A stretch of 64,000 nt of DNA from Nannochloris sp. 'desiccata' (lineage: Eukaryota; Chlorophyta; Trebouxiophyceae; Chlorellales; Chlorellaceae), in NCBI GenBank assembly GCA_019044685.2, contig JAGTXX020000015.1, positions 1,240,001-1,304,000 on the forward strand. Reading direction: 5' to 3'. Below are positions 42,900-54,463 of the stretch, piece by piece. The notes below the pieces were generated by a model. It did no database searches, was not told the origin of the DNA, and saw only the letters and a list, made by a program, of their open reading frames with translations. Both the position numbers and the translations under genes were made by a program. Within the stretch, counting starts at the first letter, position 1. Every line of letters starts with the position of its first letter.

Positions 42900-43554
42900 A
42901 GAGATTAAGAGTAAGAATGAAGCATCTAAGAGGAAAGCAACAAAGGCAAGCGCCTCTCCTTCTCCTGGTAAAGGGGGACTTACTAGGGCAGGAGGCCATG
43001 CTTCGATGGTCTTACCTCGAGGAGAAGGTTGGAAGTCAGTGGCGGCATCTCCAAAGAAAGAAGCTGGGGAAGAAGGGACCACCAGTGCTGGAGCCACGAC
43101 ACCCCAACCTGCTTCTCCTAGCGCTGCTTCCCCAGCCACAATAAATAACGCTGCTCCTGCTGTAGAAGAAACTAAAACTTCTGCTCTAGATGCAAGTACT
43201 GTCGTTGTAGACGCCTCTATTATGGTCGCTCACTTCCATGATGATTATGGTAATTGTACTCCAAGAGGAGGAGGGTTTAAAGCATTCCGCCGTAAGGGTT
43301 TTACTACCCCTACTGCGAGGTTACCTAGAATTCCGTTTAATCCTGAACCATACCGAGAGGGACAGGGCTATAAATCTGAACTAAATGATGAGTTTTTAAG
43401 AGAAGAAGCTGAAAAGGAAGCTGCTATGGAGGCAGCTGATGCGTTATTTGATGCGAATTTGAAGCCAAAGAGGGATAAAAAGGCATTGGATGAGGGGAAG
43501 AGGAAATTATTAGCCATGCTGCCGGAAGCTGCCCGCAGGCGTTTAGACAGATAA
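41193..43554 (+). CDS. NBS1: Nibrin/NBS1, MRN-complex subunit
   Basis: Nibrin brings MRE11-RAD50 to DNA double-strand breaks and activates ATM in the nucleus. Exons 41193-41545 and 41652-43554 join in phase 2 (GTATGT donor, CTACAG acceptor) to 751 residues. An FHA domain at about residues 25-110 shows YIVGRKEGQ, SISRVHAEI and SKYGTYV. BRCT-like sequence follows at about 118-220 and a second BRCT is likely at 230-320. The middle is low complexity, with a pure poly-Ala run coded by GCT repeats (42838-42897) and KRKIE/KRRRTR nuclear signals. A basic block FKAFRRKGF at about 659 resembles the MRE11-binding motif. The domain order is that of nibrin. Confidence 0.85.
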
Positions 43555-43667
43555 GATAAAATAAACAACCACTTTGATATTAAGTGTTTCTGATGAATAG
43601 ATATGAATGAAATTTTACATGTGTAACACTAACACTGTTGAATATAATACTAAATATAGTTATTTAG

Positions 43668-45779
43668 TTAAAGAAGCACTGATGGTTGCACCTGCGCAGT
43701 GGCCTCTCTCCTTTGCGCCTTGACCTTCTCCTCCTTGTACAACGTCTTCAATTCTTTCTTTGTCGCACGTGCATCGCGTTTCATCTCCTTGACTGCATTC
43801 TTTCTAGCACGTTTCTCCTCTGCACTCTCTCCTTTCTTCCTTTCCATCACCGCTGTTGGAACTATTTTTTTCTTTCCACCCACCAAACCATCTTCTTCTT
43901 CTTGTTCACCATTCTGCGCCTGTCGTTGCTGAGCATATTTACTAGGCAAGACACCCATAGGAATACCATCTTTATTCAACCGAATCATCCCACTAGGCGG
44001 TGCCTTTCGGCTTCTCCCAGGTTCTGTTATTGTCCCCGGGTGATTGTAAAGATTCGATCTTAAAGAAAGTACAGATTCGCAATCCCATCCAGCTGTCGGA
44101 TCGACTTCTTTCTTCCTTAATTCAAATACATCGACTGTATTATTAATCCCAAGTGCTTCTTCTTCGCCCATACGACGAATTGCGGCGCGGGCAGCCGTGA
44201 TGGCGACCTCGGCGTCAGCGTCGTCAAAACCGGCTGCTTCGAGGCGAGCTTTTAAAATAGATTCACCCCGTCTTCTTCTTTGTGCAGGCTTTTTAGAAGC
44301 CTTTTCTTGTTGTTCATCTTCAGAACCTTCTTCTCCATCAGCTGTAACAGCAGTAGTTGAAGCGATACTATCTTCTTCTTCCTCTTCGGCGGAATAGTCT
44401 TCGTCCAAATCGGCGCCACCTCGTGCGGCTTTTCTTTCTTCCAAAAATTGATTTAAAATAGTATCAAAATCTCTCACATCTGCAAATCCTTGAATAGCAC
44501 CAGCATCGGCTTCATCTTCCATACTCCCAATCTCATCTTCATCGTATTCTAAAGCCAACTGCTCAAATCGTTCATCTATAGCACCCAGCAAATTCTTTCG
44601 ATCTGTCCGCTCCTCTCGCCAATACGTTGAAGCAATGCTCCCTGGTCGGGGAGGGGTTTTGCCGTTGGTTGTACCAACATACACATCGTCTCTATCGTCT
44701 TCACTTCCTCCCTCTTCTTCAGAATACTCCTCTACAGACGAATACTCTTCTTCTTCTTCTTCTTCATTGTCGTCTTCACCGACGTTGCCTCCGGTGCCAA
44801 GAGTGCCCTGAGTTGCTGCGAGAATAAAATCATCCAGAAGATCACCTTCACCTAAAACTCTGCCTCTCACACGTCCACCGTCTTTCGATTTCTTACTCAG
44901 ACCATCTCTTGCTCCAGTTGCTGCTACGGCTTTCTTTGCTTCTGCAGGAGCCACCGTCGATGTGGAGGCAGACGTACCATGTGCTTCCTCTTCCTCTTCT
45001 ATCACATCAAGGTCATCATCAGCTTCAAGCGCACGCATCAATTCTTCCAACTCCTCAATATCACGTCGTTCAGCGCCCAACTCTTCAGCGTCTTTCCTTT
45101 TAGAGAAGGCAGTCACACCGCCCATCATCTCTGTTGCTTCATCATCGACATCAGTCGGCTGTAACACCCTTAAACCTGCAGCATCAAATACCGCTACATC
45201 AGCTTCAGGTTGCTGTAACGCTGCCGCTTTCATAAACACGGAAGGACCCACAGGGCCTGTTTCCTTCATTTTTGATGGGCATTTGCCTCCTAGAATGGCA
45301 GTTGTGGTTTCTGTACGAGTGGCTAGTAAGGCTGCTTCTTTGGCTGCGGTGGCCGCTGCCACAGCTGCTACAGCTTCTTTATCCTCTTCGTCTTCATCTT
45401 CACTTCTTTGTTGTTTTCCTGCGAGGCCTTCTAAGCTACCGGCTCCAACGCCTAATGTACGCACGTGGCGTAAATAGTCATAGCCATCGTCTGGAAAGCC
45501 TAATTCAACAAGCTCCCGTCGACGTTCATCTGTCATTTCACCTTGAAGTTCTTGGTCTTCAATCCACGCTAAAGGATGGCCTGGAGGATATCTACGAGTA
45601 GCAACAGCAGTTTGGTGGGCCTCTGCAACAGCTTCGACGTCTGGTTGGCCAGCAGCGGCACCACCACGGCCGGCTTCCATGAGAGTGCGTTCCGGCAGGG
45701 CATCGGCGTCTTCAGTTGAGCGATATACGAGACTGTAGGTGACAGATTTCTTTTTATCGATAAATTTCTTCTTCACCAT
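43668..45779 (-). CDS. LTV1: LTV1, 40S ribosome biogenesis factor
   Basis: LTV1 escorts pre-40S particles during late maturation and nuclear export. One exon of 703 residues starting at MVKKKFIDKKKSVTYSLVYRS, the typical LTV1 opening. PDDGYDYLRHVRTLG at about residue 95 is the family block following it. The centre is acidic with long Glu/Asp and Ala-rich stretches. Near the C-terminus LRSNLYNHPGTITEPGR and MIRLNKDGIPMGVLP are conserved LTV1 segments, and the end is a basic Lys/Arg-rich helix. The protein is longer than yeast LTV1 because of low-complexity insertions. No intron is needed. Confidence 0.9.
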   Translation of the reverse strand: MVKKKFIDKKKSVTYSLVYRSTEDADALPERTLMEAGRGGAAAGQPDVEAVAEAHQTAVATRRYPPGHPLAWIEDQELQGEMTDERRRELVELGFPDDGYDYLRHVRTLGVGAGSLEGLAGKQQRSEDEDEEDKEAVAAVAAATAAKEAALLATRTETTTAILGGKCPSKMKETGPVGPSVFMKAAALQQPEADVAVFDAAGLRVLQPTDVDDEATEMMGGVTAFSKRKDAEELGAERRDIEELEELMRALEADDDLDVIEEEEEAHGTSASTSTVAPAEAKKAVAATGARDGLSKKSKDGGRVRGRVLGEGDLLDDFILAATQGTLGTGGNVGEDDNEEEEEEEYSSVEEYSEEEGGSEDDRDDVYVGTTNGKTPPRPGSIASTYWREERTDRKNLLGAIDERFEQLALEYDEDEIGSMEDEADAGAIQGFADVRDFDTILNQFLEERKAARGGADLDEDYSAEEEEEDSIASTTAVTADGEEGSEDEQQEKASKKPAQRRRRGESILKARLEAAGFDDADAEVAITAARAAIRRMGEEEALGINNTVDVFELRKKEVDPTAGWDCESVLSLRSNLYNHPGTITEPGRSRKAPPSGMIRLNKDGIPMGVLPSKYAQQRQAQNGEQEEEDGLVGGKKKIVPTAVMERKKGESAEEKRARKNAVKEMKRDARATKKELKTLYKEEKVKAQRREATAQVQPSVLL

Positions 45780-46619
45780 GGTGCTAGATTTTTGAATTTA
45801 GAGCAAACTTGCAGCTTGCGCAGAGATGCAGGACTTTAAAGGGATGCAATATAAGCGCATGAGTTGTCCAGCTTCCTAACCCTGCCGTTTTGGTATTGTA
45901 TAAATGTTGCAGATATAAACAAACGAACTTAGCATATGCTTTTTTTATGTTTTATGACCCCACCATGGCGGCTTGAAATTCAATATTTGCCTCCGAGGGA
46001 GTCCCTCGAGCTCTTAAATCGCAGATTAAATAACTCACGATTGTCGCGACATGTCACTTTCCATTAATTTTCAATTTTTACTTACAATGCTGTCATATAC
46101 TCTACTAATAATATTTACCGAAACCTGTGATTTGGGAAAAATGTTTGTTTGCGATCAAAAAGAGATCTGCGCTGCACCCTCTAGCAATCACCAATAACTT
46201 CGCCATCTATGTATGTTTGCACTTGATAAGCATGAGTTTCGGCCGCCAGTAGACTGATCGCTGCACTGGCCCCTGATCATCTTTGAAAATAAATTCATGG
46301 GCTAAAAATGTAGTTTGATTTGACGTTTGCCTTGTTTTCTCACCTTGATTCAGGTTTTTAAAATCGTACATTGGGGCAAATCTCTCTCCTTCAAGTCAGC
46401 TCCTCCTCGAGCAGCAACGGCAGTGGTGGTGACGCCGCTCTTTGGATGTCGTCGTCTGCAGCGCCCTTGCTCCACACTATCTTGTGGACGGCCCCCCCAA
46501 TCTAGCTCTTCCAGGCAGCTTTGCAGTATCTTACCTATAGCATCACACATTCTATGTGCCGCAAAAGATGATGATGCTATTGCTACACCTGCTGCTGCGG
46601 CTGAATCGTACATGCTTAA
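45780..46619. other. Intergenic upstream of LTV1, no gene supported
   Basis: An open plus-strand frame from about 46327 and a minus-strand frame at 46350-46613 overlap each other and match nothing I recognise. Probably the LTV1 promoter and spacer DNA. Confidence 0.3.
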
Positions 46620-47483
46620 GAGTGGCCTGATTTTTCAAAGAAGATATCAGTTCCAAATGTTCGCAAAAAGTTCTTCAACCGCAGCAGAGAGTATACCATG
46701 CTAATAGAATACTTGGATGACGGACCTAGTAAACCTTTTTTGCTTCTTGGCCCCATAATTAGCGGAAAATCGGCAAGTCCTATCGTCGTCAGTAGCCGCA
46801 TAGCAGAGGTTTCTTTTTGCTTGTAGTAGAGAATATAGTCAGCGGCTTGTCAATTCATAAGCAGGTTAAGATTGCTGTTGCGACTGGGAGGGTGGCAGTG
46901 CTACCGCCACCATAGCGGCGATTCCTGTTCTTTATTGTACTCTTTTCTTCTACTATATACAGATCCTGATGAAAATCTAGTGTACCTGATACATATATCG
47001 TATAGAGGCCATCTACAAGCTCTTCTCGATGGTTTGCTTTCTATGTCTCCTCTATTGAGACAGTAACCGGCCTGTTGATGCTTCAGAAGCTCTGAAGTAG
47101 GCTTCCTCAATGAGCTCAAATGCATTTTGGGCTTTGGATTGGAGGCGTGGCACCACCGCCCCCTCAGATAGCAAAATTACAAAACTAGAGTTTTTCTCAT
47201 ATACATATCATCAAGCAAAGTTAAAACATTAAAATCTAGCAAAAATGATCCCTCAAAATTTCCTATTTACCACCATCTCCAGAAGCTCTTCTATCTCATT
47301 AGAAGAGACCCTTTGTCACACCAAAACATTTACGAGTGTGTCGATGTTTTGGTAGTGACAAAGGGACCCACCTCCTTTACTATCTCCTTTGCTACCTTAC
47401 CCGCTCCGGAAGATGCAACATCCGAGAAGGGCCGACTGAATCTGAAAGGCTTTATTCCGACAAATGCCTGCAAAGCAAATTAA
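46620..47483 (+). pseudogene. Possible P-loop ATPase gene or remnant, structure unresolved
   Basis: An exon-like frame from about 46644 reads RKKFFNRSREYTMLIEYLDD followed by FLLLGPIISGKSA, a Walker A (GxxxxGKS) in the context of archaeal-type or AAA ATPases. A second frame after TATACAG near 46963 reads ENLVYLIHISYRG and a third, 47283-47483 after CTCCAG, is open for 66 codons. The first two blocks can be joined only through a weak donor, no start codon is clear and no Walker B is seen. It may be a decayed gene or one whose introns I cannot place. Confidence 0.33.
47309..47365. other. Long near-perfect hairpin
   Basis: CCCTTTGTCAC plus ACCAAAACAT (47309-47329) pairs with ATGTTTTGGT plus GTGACAAAGGG (47344-47365). 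This makes 21 paired bases with one bulged A and a 14-base loop. It could be a small-RNA precursor or a fold-back remnant. It lies inside the third open frame of the possible P-loop locus. Confidence 0.6.
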
Positions 47484-48104
47484 AATTCATGTGTGGTAAG
47501 TAATGCGAGCTCAAAGATATTTGAGGATCCCTCTGTCCAAAGTTGTTAGCTCTGCTGGAGCAACCACCCAAAATAATAAATTCAATGAACACACAGCAAC
47601 CAGCATGCCGTGGCGTGGCTACCTTAGAAAAGCCGATGCCAAATGTCTGAAGGGCTCGGTTTTAAATGCTAGGATTTGTTTTTAACCTACTGTGTAAGAA
47701 AGGATCATCAAATGTTCATGCAGACAGACGTTAAAACCTAGTCTAACACTTACTTTAGAGCGGGCGGTGTTCCCGAAGAAGAACTGGATCGCAACAAGTA
47801 TTTCCGCTCCCCTTCAGCCTAAAGCGCATTGTGGGAGGATACCCAAAATTTATAGATAGTAAAGAAAACAATTAAAATTGTAGGCGAGTGTGCTTACCCG
47901 TGTGCTTGGCCCTGGGGAACAATAAACAATAAATAAAAAATGTTTCTTCCTGGTCTTCCACATATTCATCTAAACTGACGACATGTTCAGCTTTCGGCAT
48001 TTCATATTGTGATTGGATCACCGTGTTTGAGATAAGTTGGCGAGCACAGGCTCAGATCATTCGGGTATCCAGTGAAAAAGCTTCGTAAATAAAAAAAAGC
48101 AAAC
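47484..48104. other. Intergenic upstream of the YME1-type gene
   Basis: AT-rich sequence without a supported gene. Short frames at 47503-47685 and elsewhere have no recognisable content. Confidence 0.35.
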
Positions 48105-50296
48105 ATGTTGAGGGGAAGGTCCTCAAGGCAGATCGCCACAGTAAGTCTTTTCAACCGCTGCTTTGCATGTGTACAAATAGACCCATATTGCCAGTCTTGC
48201 TTCAAACCTCATACTGCCGTCATGAATCTCTACTTTTTTGATTGCAGGATTTTATAAATGCTTCTAGAGGGGTCATGAACCGTGGTAGTCAGGCTAGCAC
48301 TACCGGCCGGACGACACATCGTAGGGTATTTAATTTCATGGCTGGTGAGCTCCCTGCAGATGCAGCAGGTCAAGCTAGATATGTTCGAGACTTGATTCAA
48401 AGTGGACGTCATGACGCAGTTATCGAGCTGTGGGAAAGCGGCCGTTTAGCAAACCCTGAGGGCTTGTTTAGCGAATATGTCACAGCATTAGCCAGAGTTG
48501 GCCGATTAGATAACTCAGCGCTCATAGACACTTTGCAGAGAGGTTACGCAGCAGCTGTGCGTGGGTCTGGCGCCAGGGCAGCACAAGCATCTGCTTCTTC
48601 TACTTCTGCTGGAGGAATATCTGGGATGCCTACATTTGCATCTAGAGCATTTGAAAGTAGTACACGTGCGCAACAGCAAGGAGGATCTCCTTCTTTCATG
48701 GAAGCAGCTGCCCCATTATTTGGCGGCGGTGCTTTCTCTGCTGCAGCCAACGGCACTGCTTCACAGCTAGGCTCTGCCCGCAACCCCATCTACATGATGC
48801 AAGCTGAACCCACATTCTGGGCGCAATTGTGGCGGTCTGTACGTGTTCTTGGTCTCGCTTTCTTATTTATGGCAGGCTTGGGCGCCATGGTGGAGGATCG
48901 CGGAATGGGTCGTGGAATTTTAAACAACCCAGATTTAAAGCCACAGCACGATACTAAGACTAAGTTTGCAGATGTCAAGGGGGTAGATGAAGCAAAAGCA
49001 GAGTTGGAAGAAATTGTAGCGTACCTTAGAGCCCCCGAAAAATTTACAACCCTCGGAGGAAAGCTCCCGAAAGGAGTTCTACTTGTAGGACCCCCAGGGA
49101 CTGGTAAAACGATGCTCGCCCGTGCTATCGCTGGCGAAGCAGGAGTTCCTTTCTTCTACACCTCTGGGTCTGAGTTTGAGGAGATGTTTGTCGGTGTCGG
49201 TGCCCGCCGTGTCCGGGATCTCTTTGCTGCAGCGAAGAAAGCAGCCCCGTGTATTATCTTCATCGATGAAATCGATGCTATTGGTGGATCGCGGAACCCA
49301 AAAGATCAACAGTACATGAAAATGACGCTCAATCAGCTGCTGGTAGAGCTGGATGGCTTCAAACCGAGTGAGGGGGTCATTGTGGTTGCCGCTACAAATT
49401 TCCCTGAATCGTTAGATAAAGCTCTTATACGCCCTGGACGCTTTGATCGACATGTCGTAGTACCTAATCCCGATGTTGAAGGTCGTCGTCAGATCCTAGA
49501 AGCCCATTTTAAAAGTATCCGACGTGCCCCTGGCGTTGACTTGAAAACGATTGCTAAAGGAACTCCTGGCTTTTCTGGAGCAGACTTGGCAAACTTGGTC
49601 AACGTGGCTGCTTTACGTGCTGCTTCTCTCGGTGCAACTGCAGTTGATATGGCCGCTATGGAGTACGCGAAAGATCGGATTTTAATGGGCGCCGAAAGGA
49701 AAAGTGCCGTTATCTCAGAGAAGAATAGAAAACTCACAGCCTACCACGAAGGTGGCCATGCATTGGTAGCTTTATACACCGATGGCGCACATCCAGTGCA
49801 TAAAGCGACTGTAGTCCCTCGTGGAGTAGCTCTTGGCATGGTTATGCAGCTTCCTGAGAGTGATGACGAGACCAGTATTAGTCGAAGACAGCTTCTCGCG
49901 AAATTGGATGTAGCTATGGGTGGACGCGTGGCAGAGGAGCTTATCTTCGGGGAAGAGCATGTCACCACTGGTGCATCTTCAGATCTTGAACAGGCTACGA
50001 GGTTAGCGAGGGCTATGGTGACTAGGTACGGAATGAGCGAGAAAATTGGACAAATGGCAATCAGCTATGATGACGGTGGTGCCAGTCTGAGTAGTGAGAC
50101 TCGTGCAGCAGTTGAATCAGAGGTTAAAAGATTACTTACAGCAGCACATGATCGAGCGAGAATGCTGTTGAAGACGCACGAAAACGAGCTGCATGCGTTG
50201 GCAAAGGAATTGATAGATAAGGAAACATTGACAGGAGCGCAAATTAGAGAAGTGTTGATGAAAAATGGCGGGAGAGCAGCTGCAGCAGCGAGTTGA
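48105..50296 (+). CDS. YME1: YME1-type ATP-dependent metalloprotease (i-AAA/FtsH family)
   Basis: Membrane protease that degrades unassembled or damaged inner-membrane proteins, facing the mitochondrial intermembrane space in the i-AAA type. Exon 1 (48105-48140) codes only 12 residues; it joins exon 2 (48248-50296) in phase 0 for 694 residues. A single membrane segment lies at about 208-228. The AAA domain shows GPPGTGKT at about 292, pore motif FVGVGARR, Walker [13 protein letters not shown] at about 348 and RPGRFDRH. The protease zinc site is HEGGH at about 511; the Gly pair is the variant usual in YME1. Only one membrane segment and the N-terminal domain favour YME1 over m-AAA and plastid FtsH. 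Confidence 0.9.
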
Positions 50297-50607
50297 GAGT
50301 ACTTACTATTATTTAAAATGAATAATATACTGTTTATATATCTCCTAGCTCTCTGTCAACTCACTCTGTGTGATAAACTAAATTATAGAATGGCAACCAA
50401 CAGACAAAATTCAAAGTCAAAATCCTAGTAGGAAATCAGCTGGCAAAGATTTTGGCGCCTTAAACCGACTTCGGCTTGGAAGTGGCTAAAACCGTATACT
50501 TTTTACCACAAAACCCTCATTAATTTTACCATTTAATAACTTTAGAGTATTTCTTGGCCAATTGCACTTGCCCCTGCAGCAAAGTTCTTCTTACACGAGA
50601 CATAACG
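50297..50607. other. Intergenic, upstream of phosphofructokinase
   Basis: 311 bp with no gene. The frame upstream of the phosphofructokinase ATG opens only from TTG, so I treat it as 5' UTR; a possible acceptor CTGCAG at about 50578 may mark a leader intron. Confidence 0.4.
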
Positions 50608-52350
50608 ATGGCGGCCATTATGAAGAGCAGAGTGCTTGCGGGTGCTATTGCTACTAGCAGCGACCAAGTATCTGATTTGCAACTTGAGCGTCTCAACCAT
50701 ACTACTGATGCGCCCAAGATCTTAAAGGTGCCCCATGCCTTGGTGGATGGCGAAGAGCGCAATTCGATGAACAATGATGAAGTTATTTGTTCTCTCTTCC
50801 CTCACCTCACCGGAGATCAGGGCCCTGTCCATCTTGTCCATCTCGAGCAGTGCGATGCATCTGTGGACCCCAAAAACAGCAAACCTCTCCGCGTTGGCCT
50901 TGTCCTCAGCGGTGGCCAAGCTGCTGGTGGTCACAACGTCATCTGGGGACTTTACGAGTATCTCCGCCACCGCCACCCCGGTAGCACTCTTATTGGCTTC
51001 CTTGACGGCCCTCGTGGTGTCATGGAAAAGCGCTACAAGGAGATCACCGCTGAAGAGCTCAACAAGTTCCGCAACATGGGTGGATTCCACCTTTTGGGCT
51101 CTGGCCGTGACAAGATTGAAAAGCCTGAGCAGCTTGCCCAGGCAGCTGCTTCTTGCACTGACCTTGAACTTGATGGACTCATCGTTGTCGGTGGTGATGA
51201 CTCCAACACCAACGCCTGCATCCTGGCTGAGAACTTTCTAGCACAAGGCATAACAACTACTGTTGTCGGTGTCCCTAAAACCATGGATGGAGATCTCAAA
51301 TGCGCTGATGTACCTATTTCCTTTGGATTTGATACGGCCTGCAAGGTCTTTTCTGAGCTTGTCGGTAACATCATGGTTGATTCCGCCTCTGCTCGTAAAT
51401 ACTGGCATTTCATCAGATTGATGGGAAGATCTGCTTCTCATGTGACATTGGAGGTGGCGCTTCAAACCCACCCCAATTGGGCTTTCATTTCTGAAGAGCT
51501 TGCCAGCTCAAAGATCTCTTTGAAAGATGTCGCGAACAAGGTGGCTGATATCGTCTCCGCCCGTGCCTCTGCCGGTCGCAACTATGGTGTCGTCTTGCTT
51601 CCTGAAGGTCTCATCGAGAATGTCCACGATTTCGCCACTTTAATCTCTGAATTGAATGATCTCATGGCTTCTGGTACTGTTGACTCTGAAGATCTTAACC
51701 AAGTGGCCGCTGCTTTATCTGCCGAGTCCAGTGAGCTTTTCACGTCCTTGTCTGTTGGGTTCCAAAGAGAGTTCCTCGGTGACCGTGATCCTCACGGCAA
51801 CGTTCAAGTCTCTCACATTGAAACTGAAAAATTATTGATCAGAATGGTGGAAACTGAGCTTGCAAACCGTACTGCTGCTGGTACTTTTACTGGAAAGTTC
51901 AATGGTGTCGGTCATTTCTTTGGCTACGAAGGTCGCTGCGCTTTACCTTCCAATTTCGACTCTGCTTACTGTTTCAGTCTTGGTGCTGCAGCTGGTGCGT
52001 TATCTGCTGCTAGAAAAACTGGTGTGATGGCTGCTGTCTCTGATCTTCATCTCCCCGCTGCCGAGTGGCGTGTTGGTGGAGTGCCTTTAGTTTCTATGAT
52101 GCATATGGAGCACAGATCCGGTAAACAGAAGCCTGTTATCGCCAAGGCCCTTGTTGAGCTTGAGGGCCAGCCTATGAGTGCCTACAAGGCTCTCCGTGAC
52201 CACTGGGCACTTCACGATTGCTTCCGCTCACCCGGTCCTATTCAATTCAAGGGCCACCAGTGGGCTGATATTGGAAGTATTACTTTGGCATTGGAGATTA
52301 ATAATGGAGACCCTATTATGCTCAAGGATGCCCCTCAAGTCTACGTGTAA
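50608..52350 (+). CDS. PFP: Pyrophosphate-dependent 6-phosphofructokinase
   Basis: Catalyses reversible phosphorylation of fructose 6-phosphate with pyrophosphate in the cytosol. One exon, 580 residues from the ATG at 50608, the normal length for the plant-type long PFP. Substrate motifs are complete: SGGQAAGGHNVIWG at about residue 101, GGDDSNTNA at about 194, VPKTMDGDLK at about 221 and MGRSASHVTLE at about 271. The second Asp in GGDD and Lys in PKTMDGD are marks of PPi rather than ATP use. The motif set resembles the catalytic beta subunit of plants. No targeting signal is evident. Codon use here and in RPS4 looks more C-ending than in neighbours, as expected for a highly expressed gene. 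Confidence 0.93.
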   Translation: MAAIMKSRVLAGAIATSSDQVSDLQLERLNHTTDAPKILKVPHALVDGEERNSMNNDEVICSLFPHLTGDQGPVHLVHLEQCDASVDPKNSKPLRVGLVLSGGQAAGGHNVIWGLYEYLRHRHPGSTLIGFLDGPRGVMEKRYKEITAEELNKFRNMGGFHLLGSGRDKIEKPEQLAQAAASCTDLELDGLIVVGGDDSNTNACILAENFLAQGITTTVVGVPKTMDGDLKCADVPISFGFDTACKVFSELVGNIMVDSASARKYWHFIRLMGRSASHVTLEVALQTHPNWAFISEELASSKISLKDVANKVADIVSARASAGRNYGVVLLPEGLIENVHDFATLISELNDLMASGTVDSEDLNQVAAALSAESSELFTSLSVGFQREFLGDRDPHGNVQVSHIETEKLLIRMVETELANRTAAGTFTGKFNGVGHFFGYEGRCALPSNFDSAYCFSLGAAAGALSAARKTGVMAAVSDLHLPAAEWRVGGVPLVSMMHMEHRSGKQKPVIAKALVELEGQPMSAYKALRDHWALHDCFRSPGPIQFKGHQWADIGSITLALEINNGDPIMLKDAPQVYV

Positions 52351-52762
52351 AGAGAGAGAGAGAGAGAGATTGAAAGTCCTCTTGATACATTTTACCGGCC
52401 ACCGAAGCCGCCAATGGGGTTGAGAAAAACATTAACCACAAATTCGAGTGATACCACTTTTACAACGAATGAAATGAAATTTTTGCCTTTTTGGAGAGGA
52501 ATTTTGGAACACCCAAGAGAATTTTCGTTTTAAAATTTTCTTCTTTTTGTTCTTTCTCCATTTTTTGTCTTTTTCTCAAAATGCGTATTAATACCGACGC
52601 CAAATGAATAATTTTATTTTTATTTCTCTCCTCCTGTCCTTTCTCATGGAAAAGAATGTCTAATTGAATGTTCTAATGTTAGTAATGAACACACGTCGAT
52701 ACGAATTGTAATAAAATATACAGTAAACTAAACTGATTAATTATTTGCAAAATTTTGTTACG
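52351..52762. other. Convergent 3' region with AG microsatellite
   Basis: Starts with an (AG)n run at about 52351-52368 directly after the stop codon. The rest is T-rich 3' UTR-like sequence; no gene. Confidence 0.6.
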
Positions 52763-54022
52763 TCACGCAGTCATTGCCGCCCCTCCTGCTGCGGTAGGAT
52801 CCCCCTTTGCCATCCTCAGTTCCGCCTTCTCCGCTGCCTCTCTCAACCTTCTCACCTCTTTATCATTCCGAATCTCGAGCACTTCAGGGGATCCATCTCC
52901 ACATCCTTTCGATAGACCCACATCGATTCTCAAAACCCGTCCTCCACATGCACTATTGATGCCTGAGCTTTGAATAGTATGGCCTACAACCACCCGTTCT
53001 GCACCCGGAACGCCAGCAAGCGCTTTATGTAGAGCATCGCAATCACAGCGCGAAGCGTCTTCGTGGGAATAGTCCCTCGCCCAGACGACAGCTTCCCTCC
53101 CGGAGAGAAACTGCGGTTTTGCTTTAATAGGTCCTTTTAAAAACCATTCCCTCGCTTCTTTGTTCATTCTTTCTATTCCGTATTCAACATGCTGGGGTAA
53201 TAACCCACCATGAACGAATATAGTCGTTCCGACTTGTAAGACGACTGGATGGGGAGCGATAAATCGAGTCGCAATGGGGCCGCCAGGTTGAAGAGCGGCT
53301 GATCGAGCAGCAAAGCCATCACCGCTACGAAGCCCCATTGCTTTGCGCAAATCAGAGAAATTGGCGTGGCCGTGATGACAGTTACATATGCCTTTTAAAG
53401 CTGCTTCTAAAGCGTGTGTTTGAGCCCATTTATGAAAATCTTGATACCCCCCGGGGGTTACATATCGGAACTGATGAGCTACATTCATTGATTCGTGATT
53501 GCCATTTAATATATGCAGCGCACCTCCTGCAGCATCTGCCTCACGTTGTAATCGTTCTAAGAAATAGAATATTTCGATTTCTTGGTCTCCACGGTCTAAA
53601 ATGTCGCCTACTTGGACTGCAACCGTGGTTCCACCTGACCAGCGGTCTTTCTGGTCGATGAGACCAGCGAGGCGGAACGCACGGCGAGTTTTGGAGATAT
53701 CACCATGAAGATCACCTGATTAGAAAGGGAACATAGGTTAGTTTTAATAAGAGTAAATGGGAGTCTGATCTTGGCAGCGTATGAGAAAAGAGAGAAAAGA
53801 AGGCGGGGAAAAATAAAAAGTGGACTGACCGATAGCGACAAGGCGTTCAGCAGCAGGGAGAACAGCAGGTGGGGAGGCTGCATTGACGTTAGAGCGTGCT
53901 ATAGAAGGTCCAGATGCATGTAGAGTGTCGATCACAGTATTGATGAAAGAATTCCAGACCTGCATGTTGAAAACATGTGGGTTGTGGTGGCCGTTAGTAA
54001 GTGGAATGACAGGATGGAGCAT
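52763..54022 (-). CDS. SLP: Shewanella-like PPP-family phosphatase
   Basis: Ser/Thr or Tyr phosphatase of the bacterial-type SLP branch of the PPP family, found in plants, algae and some protists. Exons 53830-54022 and 52763-53715 join in phase 1 (GTCAGT donor, AATCAG acceptor) for 381 residues; the join recreates VAIGDLHGD. Metal motifs are complete: GDLHGD at 65-70, GDILDRGD at about 100, GNHE at about 137, FVHGGLLPQH and VVGHTIQ. The first 60 residues show no clear plastid transit peptide, which favours an SLP2-like over an SLP1-like form. Much of exon 2's 5' part (53489-53715) lacks an ATG but is clearly coding. Confidence 0.88.
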
Positions 54023-54463
54023 AGTACGTGGGCTCAACTCTACAGATCAGCGAAACATACATCGGGGAAGTGCTTCGAGCAGTAGACACTATCGGCTAAA
54101 GGCTGAGAGCTGAACGGCCACATTTTTATGCTTTCAAATTAATGTTCAGAAACAAAAAGCATCAGGGATCTTAGCACAAGTATTCAAGTATTACTTTATT
54201 ATAGGTTTTATTAATGCAGCTTAATGAAGCAATGAGCCTTTTAACTAAAGTTTCACTTTCAAAGCTTCCAAAGTTGGCAACGACTTCAAAACATTCTTGC
54301 CGATGTCACACGCTTCTGTGCTGGTTGACTCGTTAATGTTAATTGCTTTACATACAGAATCTTCACCTAAATAGCCTGCATACCAGTCCTGATCTCCCCT
54401 TAAAGAGCTAGTGGTGATCCATCAATTTTATAAAGCACTCGAAAGAATAAATCAGAAGAAATA
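54023..54463. promoter_or_regulatory. Divergent upstream region of SLP and TEX261 genes
   Basis: 441 bp between divergent start codons with no coding sequence. Confidence 0.35.
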
